Of a stretch of 64,000 bases of DNA, positions 8,031-16,167 are shown piece after piece. A program made the translations under genes and the position numbers. This DNA comes from an uncultured Eubacterium sp. (GTDB lineage Bacteria > Bacillota > Clostridia > Lachnospirales > CAG-274). Position 1 is the stretch's first letter. Every line of letters starts with the position of its first letter. Below the pieces are notes generated by a model. That model worked only from the letters and a program-made list of their open reading frames with translations. It was not told where the DNA came from and searched no databases. The DNA lies in assembly GCA_900551755.1 (NCBI GenBank), contig URXK01000008.1, forward strand, positions 11,826-75,825, read 5' to 3'.

Positions 8031-11000
8031 TTAATTTTCTTCATTGTTGCCAATTATTTTATTCCAAATTTCAGCATCATTTTTCTGAATACATCTTAAC
8101 TTTTCTTGTTTGCTGTTAGCAAAGTCGCAAACTATGCTGTAAGGGCAGTAGTCACAAGGCATTTTTTTGTTGTATTGATAAGGACTTATTTCTATATTTC
8201 CCTTTGCCATTTGACCGCCTATATTTTTAACTATTTCCTCAGAATAGTCCAAAAGTTTATTTAAAGTGGATTTGTCTAGCTTACTATTACTATCTATGGC
8301 AATATCTCTTAATATTTCAACAGGCTTATTTCTTTTCATCACCTTAATTTTGGCAACATCAAGGTCTTCTGTTAAATCCGTATCAAACATTCCGTTTAAG
8401 GCCATTCTATTTAACATAAAATCATCTAATGTTAAATTTGACTTATTATCTTCGGCATTAATAAGGTCAGGTTCGTTTATTTTAAAATAAAACATACCAC
8501 CAGCCTCATAGTTTTTATTTTGTATTAATGTATTCATATAAAGCATAAGCTGGAGCTGAAGTCCATAATATATTTGGTTAATATCAAGACTTTTTGACGA
8601 ACTTTTGTAGTCAACAATTTTAACATATACAGAGCCGTCATTAAGCATTTTATCAACTCTATCTATGGCACCGTTTAGCTTTAATATTTTGCCGTTATCA
8701 ACTTCTATTTCAATAGCTGGAATTTTAGAATTTCCTCTGCCAAAAGTAATTTCAAAGCTATCTGGCTTAAATTTACTTGCTTTTATTTGTTCAACATTTG
8801 CCCAAAGGCTTAATTTTGTAGCTTTTATTATTTTATTTAATATAGCTGAATTTCTTCCACTTTCAAATATATCACTATTTATATTTTTTACAAATTCTGA
8901 AATATGCTTATCTACAAAATCATCAGTATAATTTCTGTCGGCATTTTCCCAAGTAGTTCCAGACTTTTTAATATGTTTTGAAAATTCTTCCATTATTTTG
9001 TGAGTAAGTGTGCCAATATCATTATACTTTAGTTTATAAATAGATTTTTCTTTTGCATTTAATATATAGTTCATATAAAATCTAAAAGGACAGGCAGCAT
9101 AAGATTCTAGCTTTGATACACTGCCTTTTTCTAAAACTTCATTCCAAAGTATTGGCAATAGTTTTTCATCAAGATAGTCTACAGAAATTTGACTAATTAA
9201 GCCTTTTTTGATTGAATTTAACTTTTCTGAATATTCACTATCATTTATAAAATACCAGTAAAGGTCATTTATAAAGTCACTTTTATCATTGTTTTCTATG
9301 GCTGTTATAAGTGTGTTAAATGCAATTTCTTTTGAAGTAAGAATATCATCTATATTTGTTTTATCATAAACAATTTCCTTTATTTGTGGAAAAATACTCT
9401 TTATTTTGTTTACAACAGAAGAAATTATAAGGCTTTTACCTGTTATAGAGCCAGTAGGATAGCTAAATATTAAATATTCAGTTGGCTTAATTAAGTTTAC
9501 ATATATGCCAAGTCTACCGTTATTAGTCATTTGCACAAGGTCTGGAGCAAGTTCAATATTGTTTTCTTTTATAATGTGCTTTTCATCATCACTAAATATT
9601 CCTTTTTCTGTTAATTTAATAGGAATATTACCTTCATTTGCTCCCAAAACAAACATAGCCTTTATATTAGGAAGTCTTGTTCTTTCCATATCACCAATTA
9701 TTAAATAGTCTTGTGTTGGTGGAGCAATACCTATAGTGGCAGTGTTTAAACCGGCTTTGAGTATTTTGGAATAATCTCTTAATGTTATTTTTTCATCACC
9801 TAAAATTTCTGTCATAGTATTGGCTACAGTTACAACGGTATTCCAAATTTCACTATTAATAGCAATTTTAACAGTATCATTATTTTCAATAGCTGTGTTA
9901 AATTCCTTTTCGAGTCTATCTTTAATATTAATGTTATTTAAAACATCAAACAAAGCCTTTGTTATTTCACTTACCAATGCTTTTTTTGTTGGTTTAAAAT
10001 TATCCTTTAATGGAGAAAGTATGTCAAAAAAACTATCCCTAATATATTCAATGTCAGCTTTATCAGGTTTATCATTGTGTTTTTCATCTCTAAAACCGTA
10101 TTTCCACTCTATATTCCACTTATATTTATTAATACCATTGGCAATTACATAGTTTTCAAGGTCAAATATTTCATCAAATGTTATTTCTGTATAACCTGTT
10201 TTAAGAAACTTAAATATTGAGTTGTTGTCCCAATTATAAGCAATTATATCTATAGCTGATGTCATAAGAGTAATAAGAGGGTGTGAAAATACACTTTTTC
10301 TACTATCAAGGAAGTTAGGTATATTGTACTTTTTCAAGGCTATTGATAATGGCACTTCATAATCACTATTACCTATTATTAAAGCAATATCTCTATATCT
10401 ATAGTTATTAAGCTGAACTAGTTTTTTTACTTCACTTAATATTTTATCAATTTCTTGATACATATTATTAAATTGATAAATACTTATATTTTTAACATCT
10501 TTTGGGTATTCTTTTGGCTTATATTTAAAATAATTATCCTTAAGATGTTTTATTTCATCATTATATTTAATATGTTCCTTAGTTAAATAAAGAGGTTCTT
10601 CAATATTTATTTTGTTTTCTTTTGCAATCTTTGTTATAAGGGTAATAGCTCTCTTAACCTCATATTGTTCATCAAAGGGGCTTATGTTGTTGTATGATAT
10701 ACTCTTTTCAGCAATACTAAGTGAAATATGTACTTGTTTACAATGTTTTAAAAGAGCTTCAATTATTTTATTTTCTTGAGGTGTAAAACTTTTAAAACCG
10801 TCTATCCAAATTTCACTATTTTTAACTATGGAATAAGGTATAATATCTGGCAAAATATCAAGTAGTCCGTCACCAGAAATATATTTGCTGGCTAAGTAAT
10901 CTTTGTATTTTGAAAATATAAGAATAATATCCTTAAGTTTTTCCTTTAAATTACCGTCTTTTAAATTGAGTATAAGTTCATTTAGGCTTTCTGGAGAAAC

Positions 11001-11384
11001 ACTGTATTGCATAAGTTCGTTTATTGTATCTTCTATATTATCTGCAAAGCCTTGTTTTTCTGTTGAGTTTTTGTAAAAATCTAATTTATCGCTTAATTCA
11101 AGAATAATTTTTTTAATAAGCATAGTTCTGCCAGTATCATCAAGGGTTTTTCTGCCAGCAGTACCTATTTTGGATACTATAAAATAAGCAAGGTGTTTAA
11201 AGCCTAACACATTTATGTTAATAACAGCCTTTTTTTTGCTTAAAATATTCTTTTCTGATTCAAGTGTAAACTGTTCAGGCACTATATAAAAAATTCTTTG
11301 ACTATTGTCAGTTGATGTAATTTCCTCTATACATTGTGTCGTTTTACCTGTGCCAGATTTTCCTAATATGTATCTTAAACTCAT
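8031..11384 (-). CDS. addB: Helicase-exonuclease AddAB, subunit AddB
   Basis: Near the N-terminus lies the Walker A motif GKSGTGKTTQC. The C-terminal nuclease domain has KIVDYKSSSK. The four cysteines of the AddB iron-sulfur staple are present: one in SYAACPFRFYMNY and three in CDYCPYSIVC. AddB pairs with AddA to resect double-strand breaks to Chi-like sites. I chose the ATG at 11384 (MSLRYILGKSG); the GTG three codons upstream lies inside the GAGGTG ribosome binding site. Length, 1117 residues, is normal. Unusually, addA is not adjacent but at 58668-62234 on the other strand. Confidence 0.95.
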   Translation of the reverse strand: MSLRYILGKSGTGKTTQCIEEITSTDNSQRIFYIVPEQFTLESEKNILSKKKAVININVLGFKHLAYFIVSKIGTAGRKTLDDTGRTMLIKKIILELSDKLDFYKNSTEKQGFADNIEDTINELMQYSVSPESLNELILNLKDGNLKEKLKDIILIFSKYKDYLASKYISGDGLLDILPDIIPYSIVKNSEIWIDGFKSFTPQENKIIEALLKHCKQVHISLSIAEKSISYNNISPFDEQYEVKRAITLITKIAKENKINIEEPLYLTKEHIKYNDEIKHLKDNYFKYKPKEYPKDVKNISIYQFNNMYQEIDKILSEVKKLVQLNNYRYRDIALIIGNSDYEVPLSIALKKYNIPNFLDSRKSVFSHPLITLMTSAIDIIAYNWDNNSIFKFLKTGYTEITFDEIFDLENYVIANGINKYKWNIEWKYGFRDEKHNDKPDKADIEYIRDSFFDILSPLKDNFKPTKKALVSEITKALFDVLNNINIKDRLEKEFNTAIENNDTVKIAINSEIWNTVVTVANTMTEILGDEKITLRDYSKILKAGLNTATIGIAPPTQDYLIIGDMERTRLPNIKAMFVLGANEGNIPIKLTEKGIFSDDEKHIIKENNIELAPDLVQMTNNGRLGIYVNLIKPTEYLIFSYPTGSITGKSLIISSVVNKIKSIFPQIKEIVYDKTNIDDILTSKEIAFNTLITAIENNDKSDFINDLYWYFINDSEYSEKLNSIKKGLISQISVDYLDEKLLPILWNEVLEKGSVSKLESYAACPFRFYMNYILNAKEKSIYKLKYNDIGTLTHKIMEEFSKHIKKSGTTWENADRNYTDDFVDKHISEFVKNINSDIFESGRNSAILNKIIKATKLSLWANVEQIKASKFKPDSFEITFGRGNSKIPAIEIEVDNGKILKLNGAIDRVDKMLNDGSVYVKIVDYKSSSKSLDINQIYYGLQLQLMLYMNTLIQNKNYEAGGMFYFKINEPDLINAEDNKSNLTLDDFMLNRMALNGMFDTDLTEDLDVAKIKVMKRNKPVEILRDIAIDSNSKLDKSTLNKLLDYSEEIVKNIGGQMAKGNIEISPYQYNKKMPCDYCPYSIVCDFANSKQEKLRCIQKNDAEIWNKIIGNNEEN

Positions 11385-11465
11385 AAATATCACCTCGTTT
11401 AAATAATTATATCATATTTTTATTAGATTTCTATATAATTATATTAAAAAGGGTAGGTGAAAAAA

Positions 11466-11867
11466 TTGGCATCTAAAATTTTTGTCTTTAAATTAAAGGA
11501 CATAATTAAAACTGCAATATTTGCTGTGCTAGGAATTATTATAATTGGGGCTGTAATTGCATTTTTTAGTGGCAGTTTTAAAAGTACATATAAGGAGGGT
11601 ACATATAATTCAGAAATTGTTTTGCAAGGTAAACCTGTTACACTGTCTGTAACTGTTGGCAAAAATGAAATTGAAAGTATTTCCTTAGACCAGCTTAATG
11701 AAACACAAGAGGTGTTCTATCCTGTGTTTTCAAATTGTATTGATGATGTGGCTAATAAGGTAGTTGAAATGCAAAGTACAGATATTGAACTTAATAATGA
11801 TTATGCTGTTACTGAAAGTATATTACTTGATGCTATTAATAGGGCGTTAGATGAGGCAAAAAGATAA
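11466..11867 (+). CDS. Small membrane-anchored protein, FMN-bind-like
   Basis: One N-terminal membrane helix (IIKTAIFAVLGIIIIGAVIAFF) is followed by an external domain. That domain reads YKEGTYNSEIV, PVTLSVTVGKNEIESISL, STDIELNNDYAVTESILLDAI. The spacing resembles the FMN-bind domain of RnfG/NqrC-type proteins, but the SGAT flavin-attachment motif is replaced by DYAVT, so covalent FMN is doubtful. The start is uncertain: TTG at 11466 has AGGTGA five bases upstream, while GTG at 11457 would add three residues. It is divergent from addB and stands alone. The domain call is tentative. Confidence 0.55.
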   Translation: MASKIFVFKLKDIIKTAIFAVLGIIIIGAVIAFFSGSFKSTYKEGTYNSEIVLQGKPVTLSVTVGKNEIESISLDQLNETQEVFYPVFSNCIDDVANKVVEMQSTDIELNNDYAVTESILLDAINRALDEAKR

Positions 11868-11907
11868 AAAATGAGCTAATTTATAGTTTATTTTTAATAT
11901 ATTTTTG

Positions 11908-11936
11908 TTGAAAAATGTTGATTAATAGTATATAAT
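11908..11936 (+). promoter_or_regulatory. Promoter of the first Abi_2 gene
   Basis: TTGAAA and TATAAT are separated by 17 bases. The start would lie about 25 bases before the ATG. Confidence 0.6.
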
Positions 11937-11969
11937 ACAAACATCATATATTAAAGGTGGTGTTTGTTT

Positions 11970-12887
11970 ATGAATGAAAAAATATTTAGAGATACTAGAA
12001 CTCAAATAGGTATATTAATTTCTCGTGGAGTTATAATAAGGAATAAAAGTAAGGCTAAAAAACTTTTAAGAAGTGTAAATTATTATAACTTAATTAATGG
12101 ATATAAAACACCATTTATTAAGCAAAATAAACCTTATGAAAAATATATTGAGGGAACAAGGTTAGAGGAAATATTTTCAGTATATGAATTTGATAGAAAA
12201 CTTAGGATATTGACTCTTGAGGTAATATTAGAAATTGAAAAAAAGATAAAATCTCTAGTAGCCTATCATTTTTCTAAGATATATGGTCATAAAGATTATC
12301 TTATATATAAAAACTTTAATACTGATGGAGTAAATAAATATAAACAAGTAAGTAATTTGCTTAGTAAACTTCACCAACAAATATTTATTAACATAGATAA
12401 TGAAGTAGCGATAAAACATTATGCTGATGGAAAAAATCACATACCACTATGGGTTTTAGTAAATTCAATGTCTATGGGTGATATTAGTAAGTTTTATGCA
12501 AATATGAAATCTTCTGATAAAATTATGGTGGCGAAATTGTTTAAATGGGGGATAAGGGAAAATCAATTATCAAATTGTCTTTATTTTATAGCCAATATAC
12601 GAAATAGATGTGCTCACGATGAATTATTATACTCATATATAACTCACGCTACGCTTTCTAATAATAAATATTTTAAATATTTCAGAATTACTTATACAAA
12701 TAATTATTTTGCTTTTATTATATCAATTAAAATGTTATTATCTAAAAAAGATTTTAATATTTTTGTCAATAATCTTGAAAAATTATTTGTAGAATTAGAG
12801 TCTAATTTGTATACAATACCGATAAATAAGGTAAAAAAACTTATGGGAATTCCTAATAATTGGAAAAAATTACAGGCATTAAATTAA
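11970..12887 (+). CDS. Abi_2-family (AbiD/AbiF-type) HEPN protein
   Basis: This 305-residue protein matches the Abi_2 pattern: an N-terminal LRSVNYYNLINGYKTPF, then VYEFDRKLRILTLEVILEIE near 70-90. The C-terminal HEPN core NIRNRCAHDE has catalytic-type R211 and H216 (R-x4-H). Proteins of this family are phage-defence or toxin-type proteins, and HEPN domains of this kind are often RNases. The ATG at 11970 is chosen over TTG six bases upstream because AAAGGTGG lies nine bases before it. It has its own promoter. A separate short RNA unit begins 66 bases after its stop on the same strand. It is more AT-rich than its neighbours, consistent with transfer. A broken relative lies at 54964-55932. Confidence 0.85.
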   Translation: MNEKIFRDTRTQIGILISRGVIIRNKSKAKKLLRSVNYYNLINGYKTPFIKQNKPYEKYIEGTRLEEIFSVYEFDRKLRILTLEVILEIEKKIKSLVAYHFSKIYGHKDYLIYKNFNTDGVNKYKQVSNLLSKLHQQIFINIDNEVAIKHYADGKNHIPLWVLVNSMSMGDISKFYANMKSSDKIMVAKLFKWGIRENQLSNCLYFIANIRNRCAHDELLYSYITHATLSNNKYFKYFRITYTNNYFAFIISIKMLLSKKDFNIFVNNLEKLFVELESNLYTIPINKVKKLMGIPNNWKKLQALN

Positions 12888-12916
12888 TTACAGAAATATA
12901 TTCTATGAATTTTGAA

Positions 12917-12946
12917 TTGACATTTATAAATTAAATGTGATATAAT
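12917..12946 (+). promoter_or_regulatory. Promoter of short RNA 1
   Basis: Perfect TTGACA and TATAAT are 18 bases apart, 30 bases after the Abi_2 stop codon. The predicted start (about 12953) coincides with the base of a hairpin. No open frame follows on this strand for several kilobases. Confidence 0.8.
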
Positions 12947-12952
12947 CAAAAA

Positions 12953-13060
12953 AGATAAATAATTTTTAGTATTTATCAATATAATATTAGTGATTGTGCT
13001 TTGTAAGCCTACGGGAGCAAAGTCTATTTTAGGGGGATTGATTTCAATCCCCCTTTACTT
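12953..13060 (+). ncRNA. Candidate Abi_2-linked small RNA 1
   Basis: The unit of about 108 nt has a consensus promoter and a terminator and no plausible coding frame. Three structures are visible. First, GATAAATA / TATTTATC at 12954-12977. Second, CTTTG / CAAAG at 12999-13022, whose loop contains GCCTACGGGAG (13007-13017). Third, the terminator at 13031-13054. The loop sequence recurs, with one change, in the RNA next to the second Abi_2 gene. It may be the RNA partner or antitoxin of the HEPN protein upstream; that role is inference. It matches no riboswitch or small RNA family I recognise. Confidence 0.65.
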
Positions 13061-13062
13061 TT
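13030..13062 (+). terminator. Terminator of short RNA 1
   Basis: AGGGGGATTGA pairs with TCAATCCCCCT and is followed by a T-rich TTTACTTTT. On the minus strand the tail is A-rich, so it acts mainly on the plus strand. Confidence 0.7.
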
Positions 13063-13078
13063 AAAAATATTTCAAAAT

Positions 13079-15136
13079 TTACAAACTATCATTTTCACTT
13101 TTTATATCACTACCAAGAACATACATAAAGTACAAATACTTAGCAGCCTTTTCTCTTGACACTATAGCCTTAGGTTCAAGAGTAAGACCATTTTCCATTT
13201 TACCTCTTTCAACATTTTCACTCCTAATAAGACCAAGGTTATAGGCTTCTTCAACATCGGCCTTATATTTCTTTGAAATATCCTCCTTATCTGTAATAGT
13301 GCCAAAACCAGCAAGAGGATAATATTGAGCTTCCTCACCAACTAAATTAGGGTCATAGTTAGGGTCATCTGGTGAAACATTAGTGCCATTATAGTCTGTC
13401 ATATACTTAGGTTTATCTCTAAATTTGTAATAATAAGCATCTAAATTTATTTTAGCCATAAGCTCTCTAGTTAAAATACCTTTTCCGTATTTGTTGATGC
13501 TCATTGATATATCGTATAGGCTATTTAATGCTTTTACATATTCTTCTGTTGTCATATTTGCTTTTGGATTAAAGTTACCATTGTTATCCTTACTCATTGC
13601 ACCTAGCTGAACCATTTTTTCAATTTGGTTTATGTAATAAGCATCTTTTCCCTTAACATCGTTGCAAACTTCTGGATATACTTTATCCCAATTTCCTGCT
13701 TGAACATCATTTGTCATTGTATTAACTAAGTTAGTAAGTTCACTATAGTTAGAAGAAAGATTTTTTACTTCTTCGGCTACTATTCTTGCGTACTGTTTAG
13801 CAAGAGCTTCTTTAAAATGTGTTGTATCAATTTTATTATCTGGGTGTCCGTTTGCATAGCTACCACTATTAGTTTTTCCTGGAGTTTCTCCCGCTTCAAT
13901 ACTCATAACCATAGCCATTGCTTGGTCATAACCTACAGATGTAAGGTACTCACAGCTTTTAGTGTTTAAATCTACAAGGGGAACATTCATTTCAGAGGCA
14001 ACTTCTTTCATTACCTTTGGAAATTCTCTGTCTTTAGTAGTAAATGAATTTTTAAATTCACCCTTTTCAAAGTTACTAGCTCTTGTCATTGGAGTAACAA
14101 GTATAGGTATCATACCTCTTGCTTTAATTGCTGGTATATAGCATTTTTCAAGATATTCCTTATACATTGCTTCTGTTGAGCCTACGCCAAAACGAGCAGT
14201 AGGGTCTGAGGCTGTACCAATATCATTTCCTTTTTTCTCATCATTGTGACCAGATTGTATAAATACATAATCACCTTGACTACCTGTCATAAGAACATCG
14301 TTTAATCTGCCTTCTTGATACATTTGTTTAACAGAACGACCACCCATTGAATAGTTAATTACATTAACTTTGCTGTTGTCAAAAAGTCTGTCAAAAACTT
14401 CACCCCAACCACACATTGGTGCTTCTTCAAATAAATAAGATTTTAAAGTTGAGTCACCTAAAAGATAAACAGAAGGTTTATCAGATTTGTTGTTTTCAAT
14501 AGGTGTTATTTTTATTGATTTTAATGTAACCGGTTTGTTTAGCTCCTTAGCCTCTATTTCAATATCAATAAAATCTCTGCCGTTAGCATAGTCAAAGGAC
14601 CACACATCACCATTCCACTTAGCAGGGTGGAGGTTAGGAACTTTCTTAGCTGCGTCCCAGTAAGGTGAATTTTCAAGTCGATATGTTTGCATAGCACTTA
14701 CGCTTAAAATACCGTTGTTTTCGCCACCGTCAATATTAACTTCAATGTGGTAGCCACCAGCCGGAGCTTTAACTCTAAATACCATACCACCATAGTTATA
14801 GCAAGTAGCTTTATTTAATCCTAGCTTGTTGCCGTTTTTATCAACAGTATTAAACATTGCTATATTTTTTTCTGTAACAGTAAATCCTTTTTTGCTTTCT
14901 TGAATATTTGCAACATTAACTGTTCTTTCTGGCATAGCTGTTGTTTTGTCTACAAAGCCGTAACCTTTGTCGTAGTCGTAGTAATCGGCTGTAGCTACTT
15001 TTTTAGAGCCTTGCATATAGTCTGCTGTGAAATTGTATGTAACAGCTTTAAAGTTAGTGTCTGCTATAGAAATAACAGGCATTGAAACACTTATTACAAC
15101 TGTCATAATAGTTGCTAATATTTTCTTTAATTTCAT
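13079..15136 (-). CDS. Secreted SGNH esterase, rhamnogalacturonan acetylesterase-like (CE12)
   Basis: This 685-residue protein starts with a signal peptide (MKLKKILATIMTVVISVSMP). A beta-rich N-terminal domain (about 30-215) is followed by the SGNH fold: nucleophile block VYLLGDSTLKSY near 225, then SMGGRSVKQM, QSGHNDEKKG and the D-x-x-H block DTTHFKEALAKQ. These match CE12 pectin-side-chain deacetylases. The C-terminal third looks like SLH-type repeats (INQIEKMVQLGAM, VEEAYNLGLIRSEN, VSREKAAKYLYFMYV), which would hold it at the wall. It follows an AraC regulator by 15 bases, suggesting substrate-linked control of a plant-polysaccharide enzyme. The exact substrate is inferred. Confidence 0.8.
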   Translation of the reverse strand: MKLKKILATIMTVVISVSMPVISIADTNFKAVTYNFTADYMQGSKKVATADYYDYDKGYGFVDKTTAMPERTVNVANIQESKKGFTVTEKNIAMFNTVDKNGNKLGLNKATCYNYGGMVFRVKAPAGGYHIEVNIDGGENNGILSVSAMQTYRLENSPYWDAAKKVPNLHPAKWNGDVWSFDYANGRDFIDIEIEAKELNKPVTLKSIKITPIENNKSDKPSVYLLGDSTLKSYLFEEAPMCGWGEVFDRLFDNSKVNVINYSMGGRSVKQMYQEGRLNDVLMTGSQGDYVFIQSGHNDEKKGNDIGTASDPTARFGVGSTEAMYKEYLEKCYIPAIKARGMIPILVTPMTRASNFEKGEFKNSFTTKDREFPKVMKEVASEMNVPLVDLNTKSCEYLTSVGYDQAMAMVMSIEAGETPGKTNSGSYANGHPDNKIDTTHFKEALAKQYARIVAEEVKNLSSNYSELTNLVNTMTNDVQAGNWDKVYPEVCNDVKGKDAYYINQIEKMVQLGAMSKDNNGNFNPKANMTTEEYVKALNSLYDISMSINKYGKGILTRELMAKINLDAYYYKFRDKPKYMTDYNGTNVSPDDPNYDPNLVGEEAQYYPLAGFGTITDKEDISKKYKADVEEAYNLGLIRSENVERGKMENGLTLEPKAIVSREKAAKYLYFMYVLGSDIKSENDSL

Positions 15137-15151
15137 TGTGAACCTCCTTAT

Positions 15152-16003
15152 TTATATTAATTCTCTATTTTTTCTATATTGTAAAGGTGAAATGCCTTTG
15201 CACTTTTTGAAAACATCACCAAAATAATTGCTATCATTAAAGCCTGCCTCGTAAGCAATATCTGTAATAGATAGCTTAGTTTCTAACAAAAGTTCACAAG
15301 CCTTTTTTATTCTTAAATTAAGCAAATATTCTTTAAAGCCAAAGCCTGTTACTTCCTTAAACTTTTTAGAAAAATATGTAGTGCTCATATTTACAAAGTT
15401 AGCAATTTCGCTTAATGTAATATTTTTGTTGTAGTTATCAACAATGTATTTGGCTGCTGACTGAATATGTTCGTCTGATTTGTTTAAGGATTGGGAGCTG
15501 TTGTAAACGCTAACACCTAAATGGTCGGAAACATTTTTTCTGTATCTTATTATAAATATTAAAAGTTCTTCTAAATAACATTCCATAAGTTCGTAAGAAA
15601 AATCATCGGGATTTTTATATTCGTTGTAAAGCTGACGCATAATTGAACCAACATATTCTCGGCGTTGCATAGGAATTGAAAATACCTTTTGCTTAAAACA
15701 ATCTTCAATTTCTTTTCGTCCAAACTTCTCGATTAATCTTGAAATATGGTTATCATTAAATCTTATAAAGGCTCTTTCGTTTTCTTTGTCAGAGCTATAG
15801 GTGCTTTTGTGCATAACATTTTTGTCAACAAATACCATATCACCTTTTGAAATATTGTATATTTCACTTTCAATAAAGAATTTTCTGTTGCCAGCAATGA
15901 GATAATATATTTCGTACACTGGGTGAAAATGGGCTGTTTTCATTTCAAAATACTTACCTTGTCTTTCAGTGCCTACTTCAATACTTTCATAATGTCTTTT
16001 CAT
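15152..16003 (-). CDS. AraC-family transcriptional regulator
   Basis: This 283-residue regulator has a cupin-type sensor domain at about 20-150 (HFHPVYEIYYLIAGNRKFFIE). Two AraC helix-turn-helix units lie at about 185-283, including ITLSEIANFVNMSTTYFSKKFKEVTG and LSITDIAYEAGFNDSNYFGDVFKK. The ATG follows AAGGTGGTGAT. It is the first gene of a two-gene minus-strand unit with the CE12-type esterase, so it probably activates that gene in response to a sugar. The ligand is unknown. Confidence 0.92.
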   Translation of the reverse strand: MKRHYESIEVGTERQGKYFEMKTAHFHPVYEIYYLIAGNRKFFIESEIYNISKGDMVFVDKNVMHKSTYSSDKENERAFIRFNDNHISRLIEKFGRKEIEDCFKQKVFSIPMQRREYVGSIMRQLYNEYKNPDDFSYELMECYLEELLIFIIRYRKNVSDHLGVSVYNSSQSLNKSDEHIQSAAKYIVDNYNKNITLSEIANFVNMSTTYFSKKFKEVTGFGFKEYLLNLRIKKACELLLETKLSITDIAYEAGFNDSNYFGDVFKKCKGISPLQYRKNRELI

Positions 16004-16130
16004 ATTATCACCACCTTAAAAAATCTGTAATTTAATTATAGCACACAAACTATTAAAGGTAAATACGATTTTCTTGTGGTATAATTTTACAAATATTTTT
16101 GCCTTTATAACTGTTGTTTAAGAGCATCAA

Positions 16131-16157
16131 AAAAGACTCCCTATTTGGAAGTCTTTT
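16131..16157 (-). terminator. Terminator after the nucleotide-sugar dehydrogenase
   Basis: On the minus strand AAAAGACT pairs with AGTCTTTT around a short loop and T residues follow. It lies 11 bases after the stop codon. Confidence 0.65.
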
Positions 16158-16167
16158 GTTTAATTTA

